Shown piece after piece: positions 9,002-17,928 of a DNA stretch of 64,000 bases (position 1 is its first letter; each line of letters opens with the position of its first letter). The DNA lies in the NCBI RefSeq assembly GCF_002843385.1, contig NZ_MVDE01000001.1, forward strand, positions 186,001-250,000, in the 5' to 3' direction. The notes under the pieces are model-generated. The model saw only the letters and a list, made by a program, of their open reading frames with translations, searched no databases and was not told the DNA's origin. The translations under genes and the position numbers were made by a program. Source of the DNA: Labilibaculum manganireducens. Its GTDB lineage: Bacteria > Bacteroidota > Bacteroidia > Bacteroidales > Marinifilaceae.

Positions 9002-9481
9002 ATGGAAAAAATACAGAGCTTTACAGTAGACCACAATAAATTGAAAAGAGGGATTTATGTATCCCGTAAGGATAAAGTTGGAGCAGAGACATTAACAAGT
9101 TTCGATATCAGAACCAAATTGCCGAATCAGGAACCGGCAATGGATATTCCTGCAATGCACACCATGGAGCATTTGGGTGCTACCTTTTTAAGAAACCATA
9201 AAGAATGGGCAGACCGCACAATTTATTTTGGCCCAATGGGATGTCGTACCGGCTTTTATGCAATTTTCAACGGCGATTTGGAATCGAAAGATATCGTAAA
9301 AGTAACTCAGGAAATGTTCGATTTTATGGCTGATTTTAACGGCGAAATTCCAGGAACAAACAAAATAGAATGTGGAAATTACATGAGCCACGATTTACCA
9401 ATGGCCAAATGGGAATCAAACAAATTCAAAACTGAGGTTTTGGAGCATCTTACTGACGAGAATTTGAATTATCCTGAATAA
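9002..9481 (+). CDS. luxS: S-ribosylhomocysteine lyase (autoinducer-2 synthesis)
   Basis: LuxS splits S-ribosylhomocysteine into homocysteine and DPD, the AI-2 precursor. The metal ligands are visible as H53 and H57 in PAMHTMEHLGATF and C124 in IECGNY, with the catalytic C81 in GPMGCRTGFY. Length (159) is standard. It is the second gene of the mtnN-luxS operon and is followed directly by a strong terminator. Its main role may be methyl-cycle recycling; true AI-2 signalling would need a receptor, and none is in the window. Confidence 0.98.
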   Translation: MEKIQSFTVDHNKLKRGIYVSRKDKVGAETLTSFDIRTKLPNQEPAMDIPAMHTMEHLGATFLRNHKEWADRTIYFGPMGCRTGFYAIFNGDLESKDIVKVTQEMFDFMADFNGEIPGTNKIECGNYMSHDLPMAKWESNKFKTEVLEHLTDENLNYPE

Positions 9482-9499
9482 GGATTAAAAGTATACAAC

Positions 9500-9543
9500 A
9501 AAAAGAGACTGTTTTTCTTATTAAAAGGCAGTCTCTTTTTTTG
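9500..9543 (+). terminator. Rho-independent terminator after luxS
   Basis: A 12-bp perfect stem, aaaaagagactg at 9500-9511 paired with cagtctcttttt at 9529-9540, is followed by a T run. It closes the mtnN-luxS operon. Confidence 0.85.
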
Positions 9544-9586
9544 TTCAATTTTCCTTATATTTAGTGATAATAAATAGCTCCATGCA

Positions 9587-10036
9587 ATGAAGATTTCCGG
9601 ATCAAGGTTTCTTATTATTACAATTTTAATATTACTGATTCCCATTTATGCAAATTGGAAACTTATAGTATATGGGGAGAAAACAGAAGGTATTGTAGTA
9701 AAAACAGTAGAAGAAAATAGTGGCATGTTACTCTCTTTTTATTCCGTTATTGCCTACGAAGCCAATCAAAAGCAATTTACCTTAAAAGGTCCTGAGAATG
9801 TTGAATATCCTATTGGAAAAAAATTTCAGATTCTTCACTTACAAGAAGATCCTCAAAATGCGATTATTTTCTCAATAAAAGGATTCTATTTAAACAAATT
9901 CACTTCAACTTCGTTTGTGTTATTCGTTTTATGGATCGCATTTTACTTAAGCTTTTCACCAAAGAGTGCAAACCGGGACTCAGGAAAGCAAAAAATGAAT
10001 TCAAATAAAAAAAATTGCAGGAAAAAATTAGTTTAA
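9587..10036 (+). CDS. Small two-helix membrane protein (DUF3592-like)
   Basis: The 149-residue protein has an N-terminal membrane helix (about 7-28), an extracytoplasmic stretch of about 80 residues with GEKTEGIVVKTVEE and a second helix (about 106-122). A short lysine/asparagine-rich cytoplasmic tail follows. The order helix, T-x-G-x-V beta domain, Y-P-I-G-x...V/I-x-Y/H, helix resembles DUF3592 proteins, but the match is weak. The start is an ATG 50 bp after the luxS terminator. No function is assigned. Confidence 0.55.
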   Translation: MKISGSRFLIITILILLIPIYANWKLIVYGEKTEGIVVKTVEENSGMLLSFYSVIAYEANQKQFTLKGPENVEYPIGKKFQILHLQEDPQNAIIFSIKGFYLNKFTSTSFVLFVLWIAFYLSFSPKSANRDSGKQKMNSNKKNCRKKLV

Positions 10037-10224
10037 ACCTGATTTTGTATCTCCCAATATCCGAAGGATAAAACCTACCCTTATTCATTTCACATTCCAA
10101 ACATTTTAATTCTAAATTGCAACAAGTATGCTGCGAAAACTAAACAAATCATAAGGAAAACCAGTCAGATTTTACTAATTTGGCAGGCAAACATTCTATA
10201 AGTACTAATACTAAACCTAACAAC

Positions 10225-12339
10225 GTGAAAAAGACTTTTCTTTATGTACTTGTTGCAGGTATTGGTTTAACCGCCTGCAATAGTAACAAAAGTGAGCAAA
10301 AGACTGAAAATCCGTTTTTTGCAGACTACAACACTCCTCACCAAACAGCTCCATTTGATTTAATTAAATTTGAGCACTTCGAGCCGGCTTTCATGGAAGG
10401 CATGAAGCAAGGTCGTGCAGAAATTGATGCTATTGCCAACAATACTGAAGCACCAACTTTCGAAAATACGATCGAAGCAATGGATAAAGCAGGACAATTG
10501 TTGACTAAAGTCAGCAATGTATTTTTTAATCTTTCGGGTTCGGATACCAATGATTCCATTCAGGCTCTTTCGAAAAGATTGGCTCCTGAATTGACAAAAT
10601 ATGGTGCGGATATTGACCTCAACGAAAATTTGTTTAAAAGAGTTAAAGCTGTTTATGAGCAAAAAAATGCATTAAACTTAGACGTTGAAGCAAATACACT
10701 TCTTGAGAAAACGTACAAAAGTTTTGTTCGTGGTGGTGCCGATTTAGATGCCGGTAAAAAAGCAAAACTTCGTGCAATCGATGAAAAATTATCATTATTA
10801 ACTCTGCAGTTTGGAGAGAACCAATTGGCAGAAAACAATGCATTTGTATTGCTTATTGATAATGAAGATGATTTAGCTGGTCTTCCGGAATCTGTTAAAG
10901 CGGCTGCCGCTGAAACTGCAACTGCAAAAGGAGAAGAAGGAAAATGGGCTTTCACTTTAGACAAGCCAAGTATGCTTCCTTTTCTTCAGTACGCAGATAA
11001 CCGCGATCTAAGAAAAAAAATCTACATGGGTTATGTGAACCGTTGTAATAACGACAATGAGTTCGACAACAAAAAAGTATTGTCAGAAATTGCTAACCTA
11101 CGAGTAGAAAGAGCTCAATTATTTGGATTTAAAAGTCATGCAGATTATATTCTTGCCGAGAATATGGCAAAAACTCCTGAGAAAGTATTCGAATTATTGA
11201 ATAAACTATGGGATGCTGCTCTTCCAAATGCAAAACTGGAAGCTGCTGAAATGCAAAAAGTGATTGACAAAGAAGGTGGTAAATTCAAACTAGCATCTTA
11301 CGACTGGTGGTACTATGCTGAAAAAGTAAAGAAAGCGAAATACAATTTAGATGAGTCTGAACTTCGTCCATACTTCGAAATCAATAACGTTCGCGACGGT
11401 GCTTTCGAATTGGCTCACCGCCTTTATGGAATCAATTTCATCGAAAGAAATGACATCTCAAAATATAATAAGGATGTTCAGACCTGGGAACTGCAGGAAG
11501 CAGATGGAACTCATATTGGAATCTTCTATTTAGATTATTTCCCCAGAGCTTCGAAGCGTGGTGGTGCATGGATGAACAGCTTCCGCAAACAATCGGGTTG
11601 GCAAACAGAAAATGCAATCACTCCAATTATCTGTAACGTATGTAACTTTACCAAGCCTGTAGGCGATCAGCCAGCTTTGCTAAGTGTTGATGAAGTGGAA
11701 ACTTTATTCCACGAATTTGGCCACGCTTTGCACGGATTCCTTTCAAGATGCAAATACAACACTCTTTCTGGTACTGCAGTATCACGCGATTTTGTTGAAC
11801 TGCCATCGCAGGTAATGGAAAACTGGTGTTTAGAGCCTGAAATGTTGGCATTGTATGCCAAACATTACCAAACCGGAGAGGTAATTCCTGTTGAATTGGT
11901 TAAAAAAGTTCAGGATGCCGGTAAATTTAATCAAGGATTTGCTACTGTTGAATACCTTGCTGCTTCGTTGTTGGATATGAAATATCATACATTATCTGAA
12001 GTTCAGGATATCGATGTTCCAAAATTTGAAGATGATTATCTAAAATCAATTGGCTTGATTCCTGAAATCTATTCAAGATATCGTTCTACTTACTTTGCTC
12101 ACATTTTTAGCGGTGGATACTCTTCAGGATACTACGCTTACATCTGGGCTGGAGTATTGGATTCCGATGCTTTTCAGGCGTTCAAGGAAACTGGTTTATT
12201 CAACAAAGAAACTGCGGCAGCTTTCCGTAATAACGTTTTAGCAAAAGGTGGTACTGAAGATCCAATGGAATTGTATAAACGATTCAGAGGCGCAGAACCA
12301 AATATTGATGCTTTGTTAATCAAACGTGGTTTAAAATAA
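10225..12339 (+). CDS. M3-family oligopeptidase lipoprotein (Dcp/PrlC type)
   Basis: This is a zinc metallopeptidase of the thimet oligopeptidase family that digests short peptides. The zinc site is F-H496-E-F-G-H500 with the third ligand E525 in RDFVELPSQ. A GTG at 10225 gives MKKTFLYVLVAGIGLTAC, a lipoprotein signal with the lipidated cysteine at 18; the longer TTG frame from 10180 would put 15 polar residues before it, so the GTG is preferred. The result, 704 residues, is a normal length for the family. It is likely anchored in the periplasm or outer membrane, unlike the cytoplasmic E. coli enzymes. It has its own terminator. Confidence 0.93.
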   Translation: MKKTFLYVLVAGIGLTACNSNKSEQKTENPFFADYNTPHQTAPFDLIKFEHFEPAFMEGMKQGRAEIDAIANNTEAPTFENTIEAMDKAGQLLTKVSNVFFNLSGSDTNDSIQALSKRLAPELTKYGADIDLNENLFKRVKAVYEQKNALNLDVEANTLLEKTYKSFVRGGADLDAGKKAKLRAIDEKLSLLTLQFGENQLAENNAFVLLIDNEDDLAGLPESVKAAAAETATAKGEEGKWAFTLDKPSMLPFLQYADNRDLRKKIYMGYVNRCNNDNEFDNKKVLSEIANLRVERAQLFGFKSHADYILAENMAKTPEKVFELLNKLWDAALPNAKLEAAEMQKVIDKEGGKFKLASYDWWYYAEKVKKAKYNLDESELRPYFEINNVRDGAFELAHRLYGINFIERNDISKYNKDVQTWELQEADGTHIGIFYLDYFPRASKRGGAWMNSFRKQSGWQTENAITPIICNVCNFTKPVGDQPALLSVDEVETLFHEFGHALHGFLSRCKYNTLSGTAVSRDFVELPSQVMENWCLEPEMLALYAKHYQTGEVIPVELVKKVQDAGKFNQGFATVEYLAASLLDMKYHTLSEVQDIDVPKFEDDYLKSIGLIPEIYSRYRSTYFAHIFSGGYSSGYYAYIWAGVLDSDAFQAFKETGLFNKETAAAFRNNVLAKGGTEDPMELYKRFRGAEPNIDALLIKRGLK

Positions 12340-12395
12340 TTTATAAATTCCTGACTAAAGGCAATTTGTCGTTAGCAGATTTGCAAAAACATAAA

Positions 12396-12430
12396 GAATC
12401 CGGTTCACGATATGAACCGGATTCCTTTTT
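12396..12430. terminator. Bidirectional terminator between the M3 peptidase and tetR genes
   Basis: A 12-bp perfect stem, gaatccggttca at 12396-12407 and its complement at 12413-12424, has T runs on both sides and sits between two convergent genes. Confidence 0.85.
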
Positions 12431-12456
12431 ATTTATAATCTCAAATTGAATAAAAT

Positions 12457-13044
12457 CTAATCTTCGTATTCGTTTTTTTTAATGTACATATTCAAGACTT
12501 TTTGCTGCATCTCATCAATTGGATAACCGTCGGGCTCCAAAACAAAATTCATCGCAATTCCATCCAACATTGAGACAAGAAATCGGGTTTCCATCTTAGG
12601 GTTTTCAGAACCTTCTTTACTAAAATATTTTCTAATTATATTTAATTTCGGACTTACGATTTCGTGCAATTCATGTTTGTACTGGTCAACCACCCCGGGC
12701 TGAAGTCTCAAAGAATAAAAAAGGCGAAAGAAATCAAGATTTTTTTCAACAGAATCAAAATAATCGTCAATAAAAAACAGCAATTCAACCTCCTGCAATT
12801 TACCATCCTGATTTGGATCTACTCCATCAAATATTAGATGTACTGCCTCAGCAACAATTGTGTGAAGCAAATTCTCCTTCGTTTCAAAATGAGAAAATAA
12901 CTTTTCCTCACTAATACCAACTTCACCGGCAATCATAGCACCTGTTGTCGAGAAATAGCCATCCCGCACAAAAATTTCCAAAGCAATATTTAGAATCTCT
13001 TTCTTCAATAAATCATTTGCTGGATTATTTTTCGTTTCTGCCAT
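12457..13044 (-). CDS. TetR/AcrR-family transcriptional regulator
   Basis: The N-terminal 50 residues form a TetR helix-turn-helix: ILNIALEIFVRDGYFSTTGA, then GISEEKLFSHFETKENLLHTIV. The remaining 140 residues are helical, as expected for the ligand-binding and dimerisation part. Length (195) is normal. The ligand and targets cannot be read from the sequence. It is divergent from the unknown protein gene at 13659, separated by a 614-bp gap, so autoregulation or control of that gene is possible but unproven. Confidence 0.88.
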   Translation of the reverse strand: MAETKNNPANDLLKKEILNIALEIFVRDGYFSTTGAMIAGEVGISEEKLFSHFETKENLLHTIVAEAVHLIFDGVDPNQDGKLQEVELLFFIDDYFDSVEKNLDFFRLFYSLRLQPGVVDQYKHELHEIVSPKLNIIRKYFSKEGSENPKMETRFLVSMLDGIAMNFVLEPDGYPIDEMQQKVLNMYIKKNEYED

Positions 13045-13658
13045 AATCTGAAATTTTAATAATTAAGCCACTACTCCCTTTGTAAGTTACAACAGAATTT
13101 AGCTTAATTCCAAAAATTTTTATTTTCGGCAACACCGGCTTTATTTCGAAACTAAATTATATTCAGACAAATCCCGGCAAAAAGTCAGGACATTGTATTA
13201 GTTCATTTTCATTTTTTTTTGTTTCAAAAAAAAGACCAGAGTTCTTCAAACTTTAACAGATTTATAAGTCAAAATCGTCATTGAATTTTCGTGCAGAACT
13301 TTGAATACTAAAAAAAATGCTATTCAACAATTCGCTTTACTCAATTTTTTATACTCCCTACTAAATATTTTTGGCACTTCACTCATATATTTTTTTTTCA
13401 TAAATGCTTTTTAAGAATATTTACCGACACACAATGACGAATGAGTTATTTTTAGGTATTAAATGACATTTTTATTACACTAATACAATTTAATAATACC
13501 AATTTATGGTGTACATAAAATTTAAGTGATTGGACAATTAGATCATCGATTCCAAATCATTTAAAACAGATTAAACAAAGTCCGCAGAAACTCTGTGGCA
13601 TGTTATGGATAATAAGATCCATCTGTAACATCAAAAAAAATAAAAAAAAGACAATTTT
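13045..13658. other. 614-bp AT-rich intergenic region
   Basis: This gap lies between the tetR start and the unknown gene at 13659. It is strongly AT-rich with many T and A runs. I see no convincing open reading frame or RNA gene. The only clear structure is a short hairpin, ccgcaga/tctgtgg at 13582-13588 and 13592-13598, in the probable leader of the downstream gene. The unusual length for this genome suggests a complex control region for one or both flanking genes. Confidence 0.5.
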
Positions 13659-15179
13659 ATGAAAAGCTCAACAAAAGAAATGGAGAATGTTGCCACATTA
13701 GTTGCAAACAGCCAAACCGGTGGAGATGAATTCTACGCAGAATTGCAAAAAAAAGCCCAGGATGCAGTCGCTTCAATTTTTAAATCACCATTGTATCCAA
13801 TTCAGTATCCTTCTCAAGGAGATTTTCTATGGAACTGGCAAAACATGAATAACGACTTTAACGAATCAACCTACAATTACATTAATTCAGTTGTAGCTCC
13901 CGGGGATATTACAAACACTGCTAAGCTTGGATCACCGGGAAGTTTTCCAAACGCTTATGTTCAAATATTGAATTCAATAATGTACTCGCTGAACACCAAA
14001 GATCAAGGTCAGTTGGATCAAGCAACAAAAAATGCTTCGACACAGGGAGGAACAGTCGTTTCTGATTACCAAACTTGTTACGGTAACATCTCTGCTGAAG
14101 AGATGGAAAAAGTGAAGGTGAAAACCAAACTGGACTATATTATTGGTTATATTTTTGGTAGTGTTTGGAGTGGAAAAGAAGCTGCAGGCGAAAGCCCAAT
14201 CAGCTATACCCAAATGACTGAAGCCAGAAACTTAAAAAAATTATTGCCTAACCGCCCTGCATCAAGTGATCAGGTAATTTCAGACGTTTCTATCTATCTA
14301 AATATAATGAGTCCGGTAAACGCTCTGCAGGATGCACTGCAAAACGGCTCGTGGATACTAACATCATTAAAAGATTGTACTGAATTTCCAACTAAAAAAA
14401 ATGGTGGAATTAAAACAGTAAATCCTAATACCGGAGTAATTTCTGACAAATTCAATGTTGGGTATAGTATCAATAAATCAAAACAGGAGATTTCAAACGA
14501 CTTGCAAAATAAAGGCCGTACCATTGAAATTAAAATGGAAACACATTCAGCTTCAGGAAGTGAAATGAATGTACATATTGAAGGTCAGACAGGATTTAGT
14601 GTTGGTTCCTGGTTGAAATTTGGAATCTCAGGCGGAGGTTCATACGACATGTCGAAAGCTGAAGGAACAAGTACTGATTGTTCCGTTTCAATGAAGTGGG
14701 AAGGATATGCAATGATACCAATGGGTCCTGCTGCATGGCAACAAGCTACTGAAAAAGGATGGTATTACGCTGATCCAATTTCTCAAGCTGTAGCTAACGC
14801 AGAAAAGGATATTAGCGGATTTAAGTTTGTGATTAAACCAACTTTCAATATGGACACTTTTAAAAATGGTGGAAACTTTGGTATGCTAAACAACCTTTTA
14901 ATTGCTAACTACCCAACAGTTGAAATCACTTATCAAAATGCAAATTTTAAAAAATTTAAAGAAAGTTGGGAAGAACATGCATCGGGAAATCTGACACTTT
15001 TTGGTTTTATTAAACTAGGTAGCTTCAGTCAGGGAGTTTACAAAAGCTCTTTCAAAGAAAGTTCTGACAACAGTTCATTTAAAGTTACATTCTCTGCTTC
15101 GGATGCTATTGTTAGCGTTCCTGAACTGCAGCAAAGTGCATATGCTATTGGAGGTGCAGTTACAAACCCAGGCGCTTAA
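13659..15179 (+). CDS. Unknown protein, larger member of an IQYPSQG-motif paralogous pair
   Basis: I do not recognise this 506-residue family. It has no signal peptide and no membrane helix. It shares several blocks with the protein encoded downstream: IQYPSQG (48-54) with W-x-x-QNMN, SFPNAY, GGIKTVNPNTGVISD (249-263), GGNFGMLNNLLI, and a C-terminal AIGGAVTNPGA. About 110 residues (roughly 115-225), with GYIFGSVWSGKEA, are absent from the paralogue. A glycine/serine-rich beta segment (about 290-350) containing GSWLKFGISGGGSYDMS and the alternating C-terminal part suggest a beta-rich fold, perhaps a lectin- or toxin-like one; that is speculation. It is monocistronic or co-transcribed with the paralogue 116 bp downstream. 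Confidence 0.8.
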   Translation: MKSSTKEMENVATLVANSQTGGDEFYAELQKKAQDAVASIFKSPLYPIQYPSQGDFLWNWQNMNNDFNESTYNYINSVVAPGDITNTAKLGSPGSFPNAYVQILNSIMYSLNTKDQGQLDQATKNASTQGGTVVSDYQTCYGNISAEEMEKVKVKTKLDYIIGYIFGSVWSGKEAAGESPISYTQMTEARNLKKLLPNRPASSDQVISDVSIYLNIMSPVNALQDALQNGSWILTSLKDCTEFPTKKNGGIKTVNPNTGVISDKFNVGYSINKSKQEISNDLQNKGRTIEIKMETHSASGSEMNVHIEGQTGFSVGSWLKFGISGGGSYDMSKAEGTSTDCSVSMKWEGYAMIPMGPAAWQQATEKGWYYADPISQAVANAEKDISGFKFVIKPTFNMDTFKNGGNFGMLNNLLIANYPTVEITYQNANFKKFKESWEEHASGNLTLFGFIKLGSFSQGVYKSSFKESSDNSSFKVTFSASDAIVSVPELQQSAYAIGGAVTNPGA

Positions 15180-15227
15180 TCAGCTGTTGTAACAAATACC
15201 TGTTTCCACTATGCAGGTAATACTACA

Positions 15228-15253
15228 GAAGACCTGCTTTTCAGCGGGTCTTC
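15228..15253 (+). terminator. Hairpin between the two paralogous unknown genes
   Basis: gaagacctgc (15228-15237) pairs with gcgggtcttc (15244-15253) with one G-T pair. There is no T tract after it, so it may be an attenuator or RNA-processing stem rather than a full terminator. Confidence 0.45.
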
Positions 15254-15295
15254 ACATATTACATAGATTCTATCCTTATTGTAAAAAGAATATTT

Positions 15296-16528
15296 GTGAT
15301 GACTAAATCTATAGTAAGAATACTTTTTCTTCCGCTCCTGGCATCTGTTGCTCTTTCATATCAAACGGACACATATGAAACTGCTCAGTATAGCAATACA
15401 AAAAATGATACGGATACAACACTACAACCTGTATCAGAATCGCTTTACCCTATTCTTACGGATGCAATAAACAAAGGAATTGCTTCCTTCTATCAGGAAC
15501 AGATAACTCTTATTCAATACCCGTCACAAGGCAGTTTAAAATGGTACTACCAAAATATGAATGGAATATTCAATGAAGGAACGTTCAACTATATAAGTGC
15601 ACGGGTACAACCATCAGAAGACTCAAAATATTTAGCATCACTATCGCATGCAGGCGGATTTCCCAACGCTTATTCCAATCTGCTCAATAATATATATTAT
15701 AATACCGGCGAAACCGAACAACTAACTGATTCCATTCCTCAAGGTCGATGGGCATTATATCAACTTACAGAGAATACCTGTAATCCAACAAATGCAAATG
15801 GTGGAATGAAAACAATAAATCCAAATACCGGTGCTATTTCAGACTCATTTCAGGTTGCCTATACAATCTTAAACTCAATTGATCAACTGAGAACAGAGCT
15901 GAAAAATAATAGAAAATCGATAAAAATTGAGATAAAAATAAACAATCCAAACCCAATTAATGTGCAAATCATTACCTGCAATGAAACAACAACCGACAGT
16001 ATTTTGTACTGCTTGCCTGATTCGATAACATCGCTTCTTCTCCCATTCAATGCGGGAACGATGGAAAATGGAATACTGGGAATGGAATATTACGGAGTTA
16101 CGATGTTCAATATCCTTCCTAAAAAATGGGAATCTGAATCAAATACAGGATGGTACAATGGATTTCCGATTGCAGATGCAGTCAAAAATACGAACCCCAA
16201 AAATAAAGGATATCACTTTGCTGTGACACCTAAATATAATTTAGGCTTACTTAAAGACGGAGGCGACTTTGGTTTCATTACCAATTTATTGATTTGTGAC
16301 TCTTTGGTCAGCACATTCTCTGATCTCGAAGAACCTGTTTTAAAGGAAAATCCAAATACTCTCACCCCGTCGAACTTATTTCGCGGCAATCGGACTTCTA
16401 ATGAAAATGTTGTTATCAATCTGAAAGAATCCATTTTTCCTAAATTAAGTGTTCCAATCCTTGAGCAAACAGCTACAGTTATCGGCGGCACTTTTTGTTT
16501 TCCCGGTGCAGAAAAAGTAACTCCCTAA
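15296..16528 (+). CDS. Unknown exported protein, smaller member of the IQYPSQG-motif pair
   Basis: The 410-residue protein begins with a signal peptide (about 1-22: a basic start, FLPLLASVALS, then a polar mature start). The mature part carries the same conserved blocks as the gene upstream: IQYPSQG (73-79) with YYQNMN, GGFPNAY, GGMKTINPNTGAISD (169-183), GGDFGFITNLLI, and VIGGTFCFPGA near the C-terminus. It lacks the 110-residue insert and the glycine-rich segment. One paralogue appears exported and the other not, or exported by another route. Function is unknown. The ATG at 15299 (second Met) is an equally good start. Confidence 0.8.
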   Translation: MMTKSIVRILFLPLLASVALSYQTDTYETAQYSNTKNDTDTTLQPVSESLYPILTDAINKGIASFYQEQITLIQYPSQGSLKWYYQNMNGIFNEGTFNYISARVQPSEDSKYLASLSHAGGFPNAYSNLLNNIYYNTGETEQLTDSIPQGRWALYQLTENTCNPTNANGGMKTINPNTGAISDSFQVAYTILNSIDQLRTELKNNRKSIKIEIKINNPNPINVQIITCNETTTDSILYCLPDSITSLLLPFNAGTMENGILGMEYYGVTMFNILPKKWESESNTGWYNGFPIADAVKNTNPKNKGYHFAVTPKYNLGLLKDGGDFGFITNLLICDSLVSTFSDLEEPVLKENPNTLTPSNLFRGNRTSNENVVINLKESIFPKLSVPILEQTATVIGGTFCFPGAEKVTP

Positions 16529-16579
16529 AGAAAAAAATAAGCTTTTTTTAACTGCTGCCAGTTGAACAACAGACAGCTT

Positions 16580-17113
16580 CTATTTTTTCAAATCCGTTAC
16601 CAAACGATTTATAGATATCATATCAAAATCACCAAATTTTTCAGCCTCATAATTCTTAACAAATTCCTGATTGATTAAGAATAGCTTACTGTTGTAAGTA
16701 TCCTGCATAAAGGTATTCCCGCTGTGAAAATCCTCAAAATCGGTAAAATTAAGCGGACAAGTTGATAATTCCCAGTCATCGCCTTCGGGACTCATAAATA
16801 ACAAAGGCAATCCATGTGTGCGGCAGATAAAAGGCCGGGATTCGTAGATTTGACACAAATCATGAATCAGAAAATTACAATCGTCAGCTTCTTCATCCAG
16901 TTCCTGATACCCTTTTGGCGGGTTTGCCTTCAATTCCTGCAAGATGCTGAAATACTCCACCGGTAAAACCGAAAAATGCATGCAACACTCCGAACAACCT
17001 TTTTTGCAAACCATTTCATCTTTATGCAGGTTGGCTAACTTCTCACTCAATTCGCTTACTTCATTTCTCAGTTCGCGGTATCTTTCCAATTGGTTTTGTG
17101 CCTTGTCGTTCAT
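16580..17113 (-). CDS. YkgJ-family cysteine cluster protein
   Basis: The 177-residue protein has the family's zinc or iron-sulfur binding cysteines: CKKGCSECCMHF (about 36-47), then CNFLIHDLCQIYESRPFICRTHG (about 83-105). Members are small cytoplasmic proteins of uncertain biochemical role. It follows sfsA on the same strand after 42 bp, so the two may be co-transcribed. Confidence 0.88.
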   Translation of the reverse strand: MNDKAQNQLERYRELRNEVSELSEKLANLHKDEMVCKKGCSECCMHFSVLPVEYFSILQELKANPPKGYQELDEEADDCNFLIHDLCQIYESRPFICRTHGLPLLFMSPEGDDWELSTCPLNFTDFEDFHSGNTFMQDTYNSKLFLINQEFVKNYEAEKFGDFDMISINRLVTDLKK

Positions 17114-17155
17114 GCTCTTTCTTTTTAGGCTGGCAAAAGTACTTAGTTTAAGTAC

Positions 17156-17851
17156 TTATTCCAATTCGAAAGGCAGTAGTTCTCCTAATTCTATTCTTTC
17201 CGGCGTTACAATTGCCCGGATGGGATATACCTCCACTCCATTTTCGCGAGCTTCTTTTAATGTTGCAGCATAATCAGGATCGATATCATAAGCAGGAGCA
17301 AACTTATCGACGTCGGTTCGTTGAATCACATAAACCATCACAGCTCTTTTGCCTTCTTTCTTTACCTGCATTAATGTATTCAGGTGCTTTTTACCCCGGG
17401 TGGTTACCGCATCGGGAAAACGTGCATACTCTCCCACTTTCATACTCACATTTTTTACTTCGATAAAGCACTCCTCCTCCTCATTCGATGCAAAAACATC
17501 AAAGCGGCTATCGCCAAATTTCACCTCTCTTTTTACGAACGAATATCCTCTCAAAGTATCAATTTCTTGATTTTTGACGGCTTCGTAAACCAATAAATTA
17601 GGAACAGCTGTATTAATTCCTACCCAAGATTTGTTAATTCGGATCATTTCCCAGGTGTACTTGGTTTTTCGTTTGGGATCATCCACGTAAGTAAGATAAA
17701 CCTCCGCTCCTTCTTCCAGACAAGATTTCATACTGCCCGAGTTCGATGTATGAGCAACAACAATCTCCCCATTGTCCAACTCAACATCAGCTAAAAATCT
17801 TTTGTATCGCTTTATTAATCGACCATGCACTAGTTTATTGGGAAAAATCAT
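17156..17851 (-). CDS. sfsA: DNA/RNA nuclease SfsA (sugar fermentation stimulation protein)
   Basis: The 231-residue protein matches SfsA throughout: an OB-like N-terminus (LVHGRLIKRYKRFLADVEL), the AHTSNSGSMKSCLEEGAEVYL block, and a nuclease-like core with SRFDVFA, CFIEVKNVSM and FPDAVTTRGKKHLNTL. The D and E-x-K residues form the PD-(D/E)XK-type site. The family was first linked to maltose metabolism in E. coli and later described as a nuclease. It is the first gene of a probable two-gene unit with the YkgJ-like protein. Confidence 0.95.
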   Translation of the reverse strand: MIFPNKLVHGRLIKRYKRFLADVELDNGEIVVAHTSNSGSMKSCLEEGAEVYLTYVDDPKRKTKYTWEMIRINKSWVGINTAVPNLLVYEAVKNQEIDTLRGYSFVKREVKFGDSRFDVFASNEEEECFIEVKNVSMKVGEYARFPDAVTTRGKKHLNTLMQVKKEGKRAVMVYVIQRTDVDKFAPAYDIDPDYAATLKEARENGVEVYPIRAIVTPERIELGELLPFELE

Positions 17852-17928
17852 ATTTATAATTTATGTTGGAAAACCAAAGATAAGCAGATTTCACCTACTT
17901 TTGTGAGATTAAAAAGATATGAATTTGA

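Noticed and set aside
10180-10224. TTG start for the M3 peptidase
   Set aside because: It would add 15 polar residues before a good lipoprotein signal that begins at GTG 10225.
15228-15253. Strong terminator between the paralogous unknown genes
   Set aside because: The stem lacks a T tract, so it is reported only as a hairpin of uncertain role.
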